Source: Leminorella grimontii ATCC 33999 = DSM 5078 (lineage in GTDB: Bacteria > Pseudomonadota > Gammaproteobacteria > Enterobacterales > Enterobacteriaceae). From it: a stretch of DNA of 59,763 nucleotides. The translations under genes and the position numbers were made by a program. The notes below the pieces were generated by a model. That model did not search any database, had not been told where the DNA came from, and saw only the letters and a program-made list of their open reading frames with translations. Positions 8,993-17,557 of the stretch are shown in pieces; position 1 is the stretch's first letter; every line of letters begins with the position of its first letter. The stretch is from assembly GCF_000439085.1 (NCBI RefSeq), contig NZ_AUUA01000018.1:1-59763 (forward strand), written 5' to 3'.

Positions 8993-11152
8993 ATGAGTTT
9001 GGATATCGACCCCATTACGGATGAACAGGACGGTTTACTGTGGTCCGTACAGTGGATTGCGGCTTATTACCAGCGTTCGGCCAGCACCGCCGCCTTGTAT
9101 ACGGGGCTACCTCGGGAAAGGAGAGTATCTCCGCAGGTGACGCTGAGGATGCTTGAGCAAATCGGCATCGGTGCCAGTTGGGTTAAACGCGACCTGAGCG
9201 AATTTTTCTCTTACCTTTTCCCCGTTGTGCTGGCCCGTAGGGACGGTGGCGCCTGTATCGTTACCGAACGCAAGGGAAAAGGCAGTTCGGCGTCTTATAC
9301 GGTACTGCTGCCGGAAACCAACGGTGGCGCAGTAACGATGACGCACGGCGAGCTTGCCGAAACCTATTCTGGCGCGGCGCTGTTGTGCAGCCCGAAGCCC
9401 AGGTTGGACGATCGCGACGCCGACTGCCTGCCCGAAGCCAATAAAGAGGGGCACTGGCTCTACTCGACGCTGTGGCGCTACCGGCACTACTTTTTCAGCG
9501 CGGCGTTAGCGGCGCTGCTGGCCAACGTGCTCACGCTGGCGTCTACCTTCTTCACCATGAACGTCTACGACCGGGTTGTACCGACCCATGCCTATGTGAC
9601 GCTTTGGTCGCTGGCCGTAGGCGTGATTATCGCCATCATTTTCGAGTTTATTTCCCGGCTGGTGAGGGCCTATCTGTTTGACGTCGCGGGTAAAAAGGCG
9701 GATTTGCTGGTTGGCGCGGGGCTGTTTCGCCAGGTGATGTCTATCCGGATGGAAAACAAGCCCCAGTCGTCCGGCGCGTTCGCCAACCAGTTGCGCGAGT
9801 TTGAATCGGTGCGGGATTTTGTCACCTCAGCTACGCTTTCCACGCTGTCTGACCTGCCTTTCTGCCTGCTGTTCCTGTTCGTTATCTACCTGGTCGGCGG
9901 TCCGCTGGTGCTGGTTCCTCTGGCGGCTATCCCGATTATTCTTGCCGTCAGCCTTTACATCCAGTGGCCTTTGTCCAAGCACATGAAAGAAAACATGCGC
10001 GAGATATCGCTCAAGCAGGGGTTGATTATCGAAACGCTGGACGGATTGGAGTCGCTGAAGGCCGTGCGTGGCGAAGGGGTGATGCAAAAGCGTTGGGAGG
10101 ACTTTAGCGCTCTGGCCGCGTCCTCGTCAATGAAGACCAAGGCGCTGTCGAGCGCGACGGGGACCTTCGTCACCTTTATTCAACAGCTAACGACCGTCGC
10201 CATCGTCATATGGGGCGTTTACCTGATTCATGCCGGCGAGCTGACTATGGGAGCAATGATCGGCGCGGTCATACTGTCGGGCCGTTCGCTTGCACCGCTG
10301 GCGTCGGTCGTTGGGCTGGCTATTCGGTATCAGCAGGCCAAAACGGCGCTAGCCTCCCTGAACAAGCTGATGGAGATGCCCACCGAGCGCCATCATGACG
10401 TGCGCTATCTCTCCTCGCCGAACCTTGGCGGTGATCTGATGTTGAAAAAGGTCGGCTTCAGCTACCCGCAAACCCAGATGATCCAGGCGCCGAAGGTGCT
10501 TGAGGGAGTAAGCCTTTCCCTGCGACAGGGGGAGCGGGTGGCCATTTTGGGCAGCATCGGCAGCGGCAAGTCGACGCTTTTGAAAATCATGGCGCGCCTG
10601 TACCTGCCGACCAAGGGGCAGGTAATGACCGGCGGCGTCGACGCGACGCAAATCGACCCGGCGGACTGGCGCAGCGCGGTTGGGTACGTGGGGCAGGACA
10701 GTCGGCTGTTCTTCGGTACCCTGCGGGAAAACATCCTGCTGGGCAACCCGTCGGCAACGACGGAAGCGCTGCTTGAGGTCGTCAGAATGACCGGGCTGGA
10801 CAAGGTGGCGGCTCAGCACCCGCTGGGGCTGGAGATGCCGATAGGGGAGATGGGGCAGGGGATTTCCGGCGGCCAGAAGCAGCTTGTGGTGTTGGCCCGC
10901 TGTCTGCTGCTGAAGCCTAAAATTCTGCTGTTGGATGAACCGACCAGCGCGATGGACGCCATGACCGAGCTAATGTTTATCAATCAGTTGAAAAAGACGA
11001 TCGTCGATCAAACGCTGGTGATCGTCACCCACCGTTTTTCCCTGTTGGACAACGTGGAGCGGCTGATTGTATTGGATGAAGGGAAAGTCATTGCCGATGG
11101 ACCCAAGGATGACGTTATCGCGGCCCTGAAGGCCAGCGGTAAGGCGAAATAG
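8993..11152 (+). CDS. Type I secretion ABC transporter (LapB/BapC type)
   Basis: 719 residues, ATG start with an AGGA ribosome site. Residues about 10-135 form a C39-peptidase-like domain. The position where a catalytic Cys is expected reads WSVQWIAAYY, so it is the inactive, substrate-docking type known from RTX exporters. Residues about 160-440 contain the ABC membrane domain with several hydrophobic helices. The nucleotide-binding domain follows: Walker A GSIGSGKS (about 520), signature ISGGQKQ (about 623), Walker B ILLLDEPT (about 643) and H-loop VTHR. It energises export of the adhesin from the inner membrane. The next gene starts within 20 bases, so they form one operon with the adaptor and outer channel. 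Confidence 0.95.
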   Translation: MSLDIDPITDEQDGLLWSVQWIAAYYQRSASTAALYTGLPRERRVSPQVTLRMLEQIGIGASWVKRDLSEFFSYLFPVVLARRDGGACIVTERKGKGSSASYTVLLPETNGGAVTMTHGELAETYSGAALLCSPKPRLDDRDADCLPEANKEGHWLYSTLWRYRHYFFSAALAALLANVLTLASTFFTMNVYDRVVPTHAYVTLWSLAVGVIIAIIFEFISRLVRAYLFDVAGKKADLLVGAGLFRQVMSIRMENKPQSSGAFANQLREFESVRDFVTSATLSTLSDLPFCLLFLFVIYLVGGPLVLVPLAAIPIILAVSLYIQWPLSKHMKENMREISLKQGLIIETLDGLESLKAVRGEGVMQKRWEDFSALAASSSMKTKALSSATGTFVTFIQQLTTVAIVIWGVYLIHAGELTMGAMIGAVILSGRSLAPLASVVGLAIRYQQAKTALASLNKLMEMPTERHHDVRYLSSPNLGGDLMLKKVGFSYPQTQMIQAPKVLEGVSLSLRQGERVAILGSIGSGKSTLLKIMARLYLPTKGQVMTGGVDATQIDPADWRSAVGYVGQDSRLFFGTLRENILLGNPSATTEALLEVVRMTGLDKVAAQHPLGLEMPIGEMGQGISGGQKQLVVLARCLLLKPKILLLDEPTSAMDAMTELMFINQLKKTIVDQTLVIVTHRFSLLDNVERLIVLDEGKVIADGPKDDVIAALKASGKAK

Positions 11153-11168
11153 AGTGGGAAGTACGGTG

Positions 11169-12410
11169 ATGGATAAAGAAAAGCGGGCGAATAGCCCAAC
11201 GGGCGCCATCAAGAACGGCGACTTACGCTTTATGCGCGACCTGCAGGAAGCGCTGATAGAGCAAAAAACGCCGTACAGCATGGTTATGTTGTACATCATT
11301 GCCGCAGTGCTGGTTATCGCCATCGCGTGGGCGCACTTTGCGCGCGTAGAGGAAATCACGCTCGGTGAAGGCGTGATTATTCCCGCCAGCCGCGAGCAGG
11401 TGATCCAAAGCCTGGAGGGCGGCCTGCTGGAAGAGTTGAACGTGCGTGAAGGCGATATGGTCGAGAAGGGGCAGGTATTGTTAAAAATAGACCCGACTCG
11501 TGCCGGCGCGGTTTATCGCGAAGGCGTATCGAAAGTGCTTGGCCTGCGGGGCTCCATCGCCCGGCTGCGGGCGGAGGCCTACGATACGCCGCTGGTCTTC
11601 CCTCCGGACGTGCAGGGCGCGACCTCCATCGTGCGGGATGAAACCCAGGCCTACAACGCCCGCCGGCAAACGCTGGGCGAGAGCGTAAAGACGCTGCAAA
11701 AAAGCCTGGCGCTGGCGGAGAGCGAAATCAACCTGTCGACGCCGCTGATGCTCAAGGGGCTGATGTCGGAGGTTGAACTGCTGCGCATGAAGCGACAGGC
11801 CAACGAGTTTCGGCTGCAAATCGTCGAGCGGCAAAACAAGTTTCGCTCGGACGCCAACGCGGAGCTGACGCGGATGGAAACCGAACTAGCGCAGGCGGTG
11901 GAAAGCGTTACCGCTCGGGAAGACGTGATGAACCGCACCACTATTGTGGCTCCGGTGCGCGGTACGGTTAACAACATCAAGGTGACCACCGTCGGCGGCG
12001 TCATCCAGCAGGGCGGGGAAATTATGACCATCACGCCGCTGGAGGACCAACTGCTGGTGGAGGCGAAAATTAAGCCGTCGGACGTGGCCTTTTTGAGGCC
12101 GGGGCTGCCGGCAACGGTAAAAATCACGGCGTATGACTACGCCATCTACGGCGGCCTTCAGGGAACGCTGGAGCATATCAGTTCCGGCACGCTGAAGGAT
12201 GAAGAGAAGGCGCGCGCAGGGCGGGGAGACAGTACCTACTATCGCGTCTTCGTGCGGACGGACAAAGCGGCGCTCATGGCAAAAGACCGCGTGTTTCCTA
12301 TCATTCCCGGCATGATCGCCACCGTTGAAATAAAAACCGGGGAAAAAACCATTCTCGATTACATACTGAAGCCAGTTTTAAAAGCGCGCGAAGCGTTCAG
12401 GGAGCGCTAG
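11169..12410 (+). CDS. HlyD-family periplasmic adaptor of the type I secretion system (LapC/BapD type)
   Basis: 413 residues from the ATG at 11169, preceded by GGGAAG; a GTG at 11154 in the same frame is an alternative, 2 bases after the exporter stop. One N-terminal membrane helix (MVMLYIIAAVLVIAIAWAHF) is followed by a biotinyl-lipoyl half-motif (EGGLLEELNVREGDMVEKGQ), a long alpha-helical hairpin, and the second lipoyl half with APVRGTVNNIKV. The C-terminal beta domain (ATVKITAYDYAIYGG) is typical of HlyD adaptors. It links the ABC transporter to the outer-membrane channel encoded next. The gene order exporter-adaptor-channel is the standard one for these loci. Confidence 0.95.
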   Translation: MDKEKRANSPTGAIKNGDLRFMRDLQEALIEQKTPYSMVMLYIIAAVLVIAIAWAHFARVEEITLGEGVIIPASREQVIQSLEGGLLEELNVREGDMVEKGQVLLKIDPTRAGAVYREGVSKVLGLRGSIARLRAEAYDTPLVFPPDVQGATSIVRDETQAYNARRQTLGESVKTLQKSLALAESEINLSTPLMLKGLMSEVELLRMKRQANEFRLQIVERQNKFRSDANAELTRMETELAQAVESVTAREDVMNRTTIVAPVRGTVNNIKVTTVGGVIQQGGEIMTITPLEDQLLVEAKIKPSDVAFLRPGLPATVKITAYDYAIYGGLQGTLEHISSGTLKDEEKARAGRGDSTYYRVFVRTDKAALMAKDRVFPIIPGMIATVEIKTGEKTILDYILKPVLKAREAFRER

Positions 12411-12412
12411 AA

Positions 12413-14167
12413 ATGGAAAAAAAATCGACACGCTATGGCCTGCTTTTACTGATAAGTTCGCTTTCTGGCGCGCCGCTCGCCGCAGCGGAGCTCGACGAGC
12501 TGGCGGTGTTTGAACAGTCTGAGCTAGGAGAGGGCGGCTTCAGCGTCTCAGAGCGTCGGGAGATGGAGCAGGCAGCGAAACGCGATAGCCGGAAGGCGTC
12601 GGCGGTTCCTGCCGCTCAACGTCCGCGTAAGGCCATTACCACTACCGGGCGGGATGGAAAACAGTGGACCGTCATTGATACCGCCGAAGGCTCGGAAACA
12701 AACAAGAAAAGCGATGTGCTCCCGCGCCAAAGCCTGTACGTCAAAAGCGACGTTCTGGACGATGACGTTATCCGTTTTGACGTCGAGGACGGCGCGTATG
12801 TGCAATCCACCGACGCCGCCGTCGGCTGGAGCGCAATTGATTCAGCGTCTTTTAGTCCGGAAGACAGTGCTGCGCTGCCGACTGCGAACGCTAAACCAGC
12901 CCGTTCCGCTTCCCCATCGTCCAAAAGCAAAGGCGGCTTGGGCGGGGATTCTCCGTCGCGGGGATTTATTCGGACAACCGTCGTTCAGGCGCTGAACTTC
13001 AGCCCTGAAGTCGGGAACGCCATGGCGTCGTCTACGGCGGCCAGATACGATATCGATCAGGTGAAAGGGCAGCGTTGGCCGCAGGTGAAGGTTGGCGTCA
13101 GCTCTCCGATGTCCAGCTTTGGTGAAGGAACCCGCAACGACTACGCGTCGGACGTTGGCGATACCAGCGGTTCGGTTTCGGTCACGACGAGGATTTATGA
13201 CTTCGGTAAAACCAGCAGCACGATATCCAGCGCTGAAGAGTCGTTTAACGCGTCGCAGCACACCATTCGGCTGACGCGTAACCAGATTGCGTTTGAAACC
13301 ATCAGCGGACTGCTTGAGCTTGATAAGTACCGTAAGGAAATCGACGTCGCGAAAGCCTATGAGGCGCGCATGGCGTCATTGGTCAACATGCTCCAGCAGA
13401 TTGTGCAAACCGACGTCGGTCGCAGCAGCGAGCTGGTGCAGGCGCGTTCCAAGCTGTTACAGGCGAAGACCAACGTGCAACAAATCGAAACCAAGTGGCG
13501 GGATACGCAAATCAGGCTGACGCGTCTTTTAGGGCGCAACGTCAACCTGCCCGTGAACCTGAAATGGGACGACTCTCAGGTTGATGCAGGCTCGGTGCTG
13601 TATGCGCTCAACGATCATCCGCAGATCCTGCGGGCCAAGGCGCAGGTGCAGGCCAGCCTGCACAGCGCCGACGCGCTGGAGTCTTCGATGTACCCGAACA
13701 TCAACTGGGTGGTAGCGAAGAGCAACGCCAAGGACAGCTCGGGGGTGGAGCAGGCCTGGTACACGGGCATTAACGTGGAGTGGGATCTGTTTACCGGCGG
13801 CTCGGCCTCGGCGTCGCAGAAGGCGGCATTGCAGCGGGCGCAGGCCAGCAGAAAGGAGTTTGAGGCGACGGTGCTGGAGCTGAAGTACCGCATACGCAGC
13901 ATGGTGGAGCAGCGCAACTCCTCGTTTGCCCGTGCGAAAGACTATCGAGCGCTCTCCGCCGAGACGGACAGGGTGAGAACCATGTTTTATGAACAGTGGT
14001 ACTACCTGGGCAAACGCTCGCTGCTCGACGTGCTGACGGCGGAAAACGACCACTTTAACAACCAGGTAGCGGCGATTAATCAGCAGTTTGACGGCTACAC
14101 GGCCAATATCAACATCCTGGCGGAGTCTGCGCTGCTGCTGGACTGGCTCAGTATTTCAATGCAATAG
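12413..14167 (+). CDS. TolC-family outer-membrane channel of the adhesin secretion system (LapE/BapB type)
   Basis: 584 residues; the ATG lies 2 bases after the adaptor stop with a GGAG site. A signal peptide ends near GAPLAAA. Residues about 27-182 form an unusual hydrophilic extension rich in Ser, Ala, Asp and Lys (QAAKRDSRKASAVPAAQRP, PARSASPSSKSKGG). The TolC/OEP fold starts at about residue 184 (VVQALNFSPEVGNA) and contains two repeated helical hairpins (SSTISSAEESFNASQHTIR and the WDLFTGGSASASQK segment). Typical LapE-like proteins reach the OEP domain much sooner, so the extension of about 155 residues is notable. Function: outer-membrane duct for the adhesin. Confidence 0.92.
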   Translation: MEKKSTRYGLLLLISSLSGAPLAAAELDELAVFEQSELGEGGFSVSERREMEQAAKRDSRKASAVPAAQRPRKAITTTGRDGKQWTVIDTAEGSETNKKSDVLPRQSLYVKSDVLDDDVIRFDVEDGAYVQSTDAAVGWSAIDSASFSPEDSAALPTANAKPARSASPSSKSKGGLGGDSPSRGFIRTTVVQALNFSPEVGNAMASSTAARYDIDQVKGQRWPQVKVGVSSPMSSFGEGTRNDYASDVGDTSGSVSVTTRIYDFGKTSSTISSAEESFNASQHTIRLTRNQIAFETISGLLELDKYRKEIDVAKAYEARMASLVNMLQQIVQTDVGRSSELVQARSKLLQAKTNVQQIETKWRDTQIRLTRLLGRNVNLPVNLKWDDSQVDAGSVLYALNDHPQILRAKAQVQASLHSADALESSMYPNINWVVAKSNAKDSSGVEQAWYTGINVEWDLFTGGSASASQKAALQRAQASRKEFEATVLELKYRIRSMVEQRNSSFARAKDYRALSAETDRVRTMFYEQWYYLGKRSLLDVLTAENDHFNNQVAAINQQFDGYTANINILAESALLLDWLSISMQ

Positions 14168-14189
14168 AACAATACGGTTTATCTCGCAT

Positions 14190-14226
14190 GCCCGCCATCA
14201 ATACAGCTTAGGCGGCGGGCCTTTTC
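14190..14226 (+). terminator. Terminator after the secretion operon
   Basis: A 7-bp GC stem (gcccgcc / ggcgggc) with a 17-base loop, followed by cttttct, 23 bases after the TolC-family stop codon. Confidence 0.6.
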
Positions 14227-14364
14227 TCATAGACGCCAAGGTTTTTCCTAAACCTCGCTTTTTTCATAAAATAGTCAAATGATGCCTTTATCGAGCAGCG
14301 ATATAACGCTATCTTTGATCTTTTATTCAGGACAACGCGCATAGCGCTACAGGGATGTTCGACC

Positions 14365-15825
14365 ATGAACCTTAAATATCTACTGCTTTCTCTTCTTATG
14401 ATCCTCCTAGTGCTGCCGACGGTGGCGCAGGGCGGGGCGATGCTGTTTATGATACTGATTGAGTCGCTGAATCTGAGAGGACTCTCTGGTTTCGGGCTGA
14501 TAGCGGCTCCCGTCGGTATCGCTTTCGTGGGATACGTGTGGGGAAAGCATATCCAACTGCCTGACCGCTTTTGGCCGCGCTATGCGCCCATGCTGATCGC
14601 CATTTTTTATATTTTGGCTTTCTGGATTCTAGCGATGTTTATCAGCGGGGGCGATTTCACTCACGAGGCCTTTATCTGGATGGGAATTGGCACGATCCCA
14701 TTCTTTGTTTCTTCTTTTATTGCGGTCTTCAGTGGGGAGTTTTGGATGATGCTGTGGATTCCCGCGGCGACTTACGCACTGTTCACGCTGGCGTTCGCCT
14801 TCGGCGCGAAGCGCGCTGGTAAGCCTCTGGTGGATAAAAAGGGGCTCAAGGCGTCGCTAGGGCTGTTTTGCGCTCTACTGCTGGTTGTGGGCTGTCAGGG
14901 GTATAACCGCGAGAGCAATTTAATTAAAGAAGACAGTGAGAAAACTGTCGATGAAACCATTTCGCTTTACGACTACAGGCCGTTTAGTGAAGGCAATCTG
15001 CTGACGCCGGTGGAAAAACCAACGCTTCATATCGGTAAAGACTGGCCGCGCCTTGACGGTGCGACGGCGGCTTATCCGGTCTATGCGTCCGCCGTACAGG
15101 CCATTTATCAAGGGCTGGATGCAAGCTCCGCCAGCAAGTACGTTACCAGTAGCAGGACGCCGGAAGCCTATAAGTCTCTGATTGACGGCCAGGTTGACCT
15201 GATTTTCGCCGCCGAACCTTCGGCGGAACAAAAGAAAGCGGCTGCCGACAAGGGGGTTACGCTGACGCAGACTCCTTTTAGCCGCGAGGCGTTCGTTTTC
15301 GTCGTCAGTCAGGACAACCCGGTAACCGGCCTTACGGTCGAACAGATCCGCAGCATTTACAGCGGAAAAATCAACAACTGGCGCGAAGTGGGCGGCAGGG
15401 ACGAAAGCATTATTCCTTTCCAGCGCCCGGTGAACTCCGGCAGCCAGACCGTAATGTTGTCAAAGGTGATGCAGGATCTTGAGATGCGTAAACCGCTAGA
15501 GACCGAACGCACCAGCGGCATGGGTGGCCTGGTGCGCCGCGTTGCCAACTATCAGAACGTCACTAACGCGCTGGGTTATTCCTTCCGCTACTACGCAAGC
15601 CAGATGGATAAAAACGAGAAGCTGCGCCTGCTCGCCATCGACGGCGTCGAACCCACGGTGGAGAACATCCGCAACGGCAGCTATCCGTTTACCGTGGACG
15701 TGTATATGGTGACGACCGGCAAGCCGTCGGCCAATACTCAGGCGCTTATCGACTGGTTCTTAAGCCCGCAGGGGCAGAAGCTGGTGGAGGACGTGGGGTA
15801 CGTGGCAATGGGGGATGTAAAGTAG
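14365..15825 (+). CDS. Membrane-anchored PstS-like (phosphate-binding-type) protein
   Basis: 486 residues, ATG start with an AGGGA site. Residues 1-150 hold about four to five hydrophobic helices (for example LLSLLMILLVLPTVA, FGLIAAPVGIAFVGYVW, FYILAFWILAMFISG). A further helix then ends in a lipobox-like LLLVVGC-QG at about residues 172-180. Residues about 220-480 are a PstS-like periplasmic binding domain: LDGATAAYPVYASAVQ, DLIFAAEPS, TGLTVEQIRSIYSGKINNW, RPVNSGSQTVM and YPFTVDVYMVTT. No pst transport genes are near, so it is probably not a transporter subunit. Similar stand-alone proteins are usually annotated as phosphate-binding. Ligand and role are not shown by the sequence. The join of a multi-helix membrane domain, an internal lipobox and a PstS domain is odd. 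Confidence 0.8.
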   Translation: MNLKYLLLSLLMILLVLPTVAQGGAMLFMILIESLNLRGLSGFGLIAAPVGIAFVGYVWGKHIQLPDRFWPRYAPMLIAIFYILAFWILAMFISGGDFTHEAFIWMGIGTIPFFVSSFIAVFSGEFWMMLWIPAATYALFTLAFAFGAKRAGKPLVDKKGLKASLGLFCALLLVVGCQGYNRESNLIKEDSEKTVDETISLYDYRPFSEGNLLTPVEKPTLHIGKDWPRLDGATAAYPVYASAVQAIYQGLDASSASKYVTSSRTPEAYKSLIDGQVDLIFAAEPSAEQKKAAADKGVTLTQTPFSREAFVFVVSQDNPVTGLTVEQIRSIYSGKINNWREVGGRDESIIPFQRPVNSGSQTVMLSKVMQDLEMRKPLETERTSGMGGLVRRVANYQNVTNALGYSFRYYASQMDKNEKLRLLAIDGVEPTVENIRNGSYPFTVDVYMVTTGKPSANTQALIDWFLSPQGQKLVEDVGYVAMGDVK

Positions 15826-15891
15826 GTTTCAGCAAACCCGTAGGGGATAAATAAGCGCGCGAAAAATCTTGGCGCTTGAGTTTGTTTTTTG

Positions 15892-15920
15892 AAGCGGCGG
15901 GAAAATACCCGCCGCTTTTT
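15892..15920 (+). terminator. Rho-independent terminator after the PstS-like gene
   Basis: A perfect 10-bp stem (aagcggcggg / cccgccgctt) with an aaaata loop, followed by ttt, about 65 bases after the stop. It lies between converging genes and works best in the + direction. Confidence 0.75.
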
Positions 15921-15942
15921 ACGACCAAAATGCAAGGAAAGG

Positions 15943-17310
15943 TTATTTCTTCATAATGCGGATAGTCTTCTCGCTTTCGGAGTAATCCATATACACGCTC
16001 AGAATCTGTGTTGCGCCGTTAAAGCTCCACCTGCAGTTTCTTTGGCTCTGCCCTTTAATGTCTAAAGTCCAACCGTTCGGGTACTGTAATTCCGGTACAA
16101 AAATTTCAGTCGGCGCGGTGATGTCTTTATCCTGTTTAAATGTTAGTTCAAACTTGCCGGTTCCTCGAACGAAGCTGAATTTAACCGGCTTGCCCGAAAT
16201 GGTGCGTGGATAAGGGCGGACGATGCTGGCCGCTTTGGTGCAAATATTACCGCCCCGGTCTTCAATGCTCCAGCCAGCCTCTTCGTTAGTCCATAGTATG
16301 AATCCGCTGTTAAGTTCATCAAATTTGCCGATAGCGGCGTCAAAATACTCGTTTATATTCGCCGTTTCCGTTGCTCCGATTTCACCAACTACCATCGGCA
16401 TATTGGTCGCTTTCATTTCCTTAATGCGATTATCCGCCCAAGCGGCAATTTGCACTGTGTCAATAAGGGTGTAAGGCATACCGGCAGTGACGCCCAGCGG
16501 ATAAATGTGCGGTGCATAGACTAAACGCGGTGCGCTCTGGATCGGGTCCTTTAATGGCCGCAGTCCGCCAGGTAGCCCCTGGTTAGGGCCAACGGCTTGA
16601 GGCTCAAGAAAGATGTATTTTTTGTCGTCGACGCCGCGGATCCTATCAATAGCTCGCTGATAAAAATCGGAAAGTTGATTCGCCTGAAAGCTCCCGTCTA
16701 ACGTATTGCATATATCGCCGCTGAACGGCTCATTGAACAGGTCGTAGCCGATAACGCGCGGGTTATCCTTCAGGCGACGCACCACTTCTACCTGAGCGCC
16801 AATCAGGTGATCTTGCAGCTCAGGATACTTTTTATAATCAAAGAAGTTTCTGAATGCCGCCATCGTTGCGGGATCCAAATGCTGCAGGCTCCAGTCGATT
16901 TTAGACAGCGGCTGCTTTTTAGGTACCAGACCGTCAGTGTAGGTCGCCCATGCGGGCGCGCCGTTGTTGTCGTTCGGAATGGGAGACGAACTTAATGAAG
17001 GGCTGTACAGATCCTGATGGAAATCGATGAGGACGTACATCCCTTTATCCGTGTAGCGTTTAACCGTCTTTTCCAGATTGGTCAGATAAACGTCGTCAAA
17101 AACGCCTTTTTCCGGTTCGATTCGCATCCAAAACGCCAGCAGGCGCACCACGTTCATGCCGTAGTTGTAAATATGGCGATCGATATAATCGTCAGCGCCC
17201 ATGGGGCCTGGCATGCCGTCTACGGTTTCTTTGGCGTCGGCGGTGTTGGTGCCGTGCAGGATCAGGACGCGTCCTTGTTCATCGAAAATGTATTTACTGT
17301 CAAAATCCAT
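15943..17310 (-). CDS. GH5 endoglycoceramidase-like glycoside hydrolase (copy 1)
   Basis: 455 residues. The barrel motifs fit the endoglycoceramidase branch of GH5: ILHGTNT near the start, VLIDFHQDLYS at about 105-115, acid/base Glu194 in YDLFNEPF, and nucleophile Glu310 in VVGEIGA. A C-terminal beta domain (about 375-455, ILSVYMDYSESEK near the end) matches the small sandwich domain of that family. No signal peptide precedes the catalytic domain, so as encoded the enzyme would be cytoplasmic, which is unusual for a glycolipid hydrolase. It is a tandem paralogue of the next gene upstream on the same strand. An AGGA site lies just before the ATG. Substrate is inferred by family; another beta-glycoside is possible. 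Confidence 0.85.
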   Translation of the reverse strand: MDFDSKYIFDEQGRVLILHGTNTADAKETVDGMPGPMGADDYIDRHIYNYGMNVVRLLAFWMRIEPEKGVFDDVYLTNLEKTVKRYTDKGMYVLIDFHQDLYSPSLSSSPIPNDNNGAPAWATYTDGLVPKKQPLSKIDWSLQHLDPATMAAFRNFFDYKKYPELQDHLIGAQVEVVRRLKDNPRVIGYDLFNEPFSGDICNTLDGSFQANQLSDFYQRAIDRIRGVDDKKYIFLEPQAVGPNQGLPGGLRPLKDPIQSAPRLVYAPHIYPLGVTAGMPYTLIDTVQIAAWADNRIKEMKATNMPMVVGEIGATETANINEYFDAAIGKFDELNSGFILWTNEEAGWSIEDRGGNICTKAASIVRPYPRTISGKPVKFSFVRGTGKFELTFKQDKDITAPTEIFVPELQYPNGWTLDIKGQSQRNCRWSFNGATQILSVYMDYSESEKTIRIMKK

Positions 17311-17479
17311 TGTTATATTCCTATTTTATTTGTTGAATTTGGAAAAATTTAGCGTGTTTTTTTGCCCAAGCTGAGGCCGTCGCCTGTGGCTTGTTAATCA
17401 GTGCAAAGTCATATTCACGAAGTTCGTTCTGCGTGGCTGCAGACGAATAGGATGTTCGTGTTATATCCGTCGATGGTAG

Positions 17480-17507
17480 CGGCACGACGCATGGGTGCGT
17501 CGTGCCG
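17480..17507. other. Perfect 12-bp-stem hairpin between the GH5 genes
   Basis: cggcacgacgca, tggg loop, tgcgtcgtgccg. It lies in the 247-base gap between the two GH5 genes, about 50 bases beyond the stop of the upstream copy. There is no T tract on either strand, so it is not a classical terminator. It may set the 3' end or stability of the first transcript, or be a repeat element. Confidence 0.6.
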
Positions 17508-17557
17508 TCAACATAGGGGTATATTCGGTTATTTATTGGGAAGACGATTCGTAAGGA

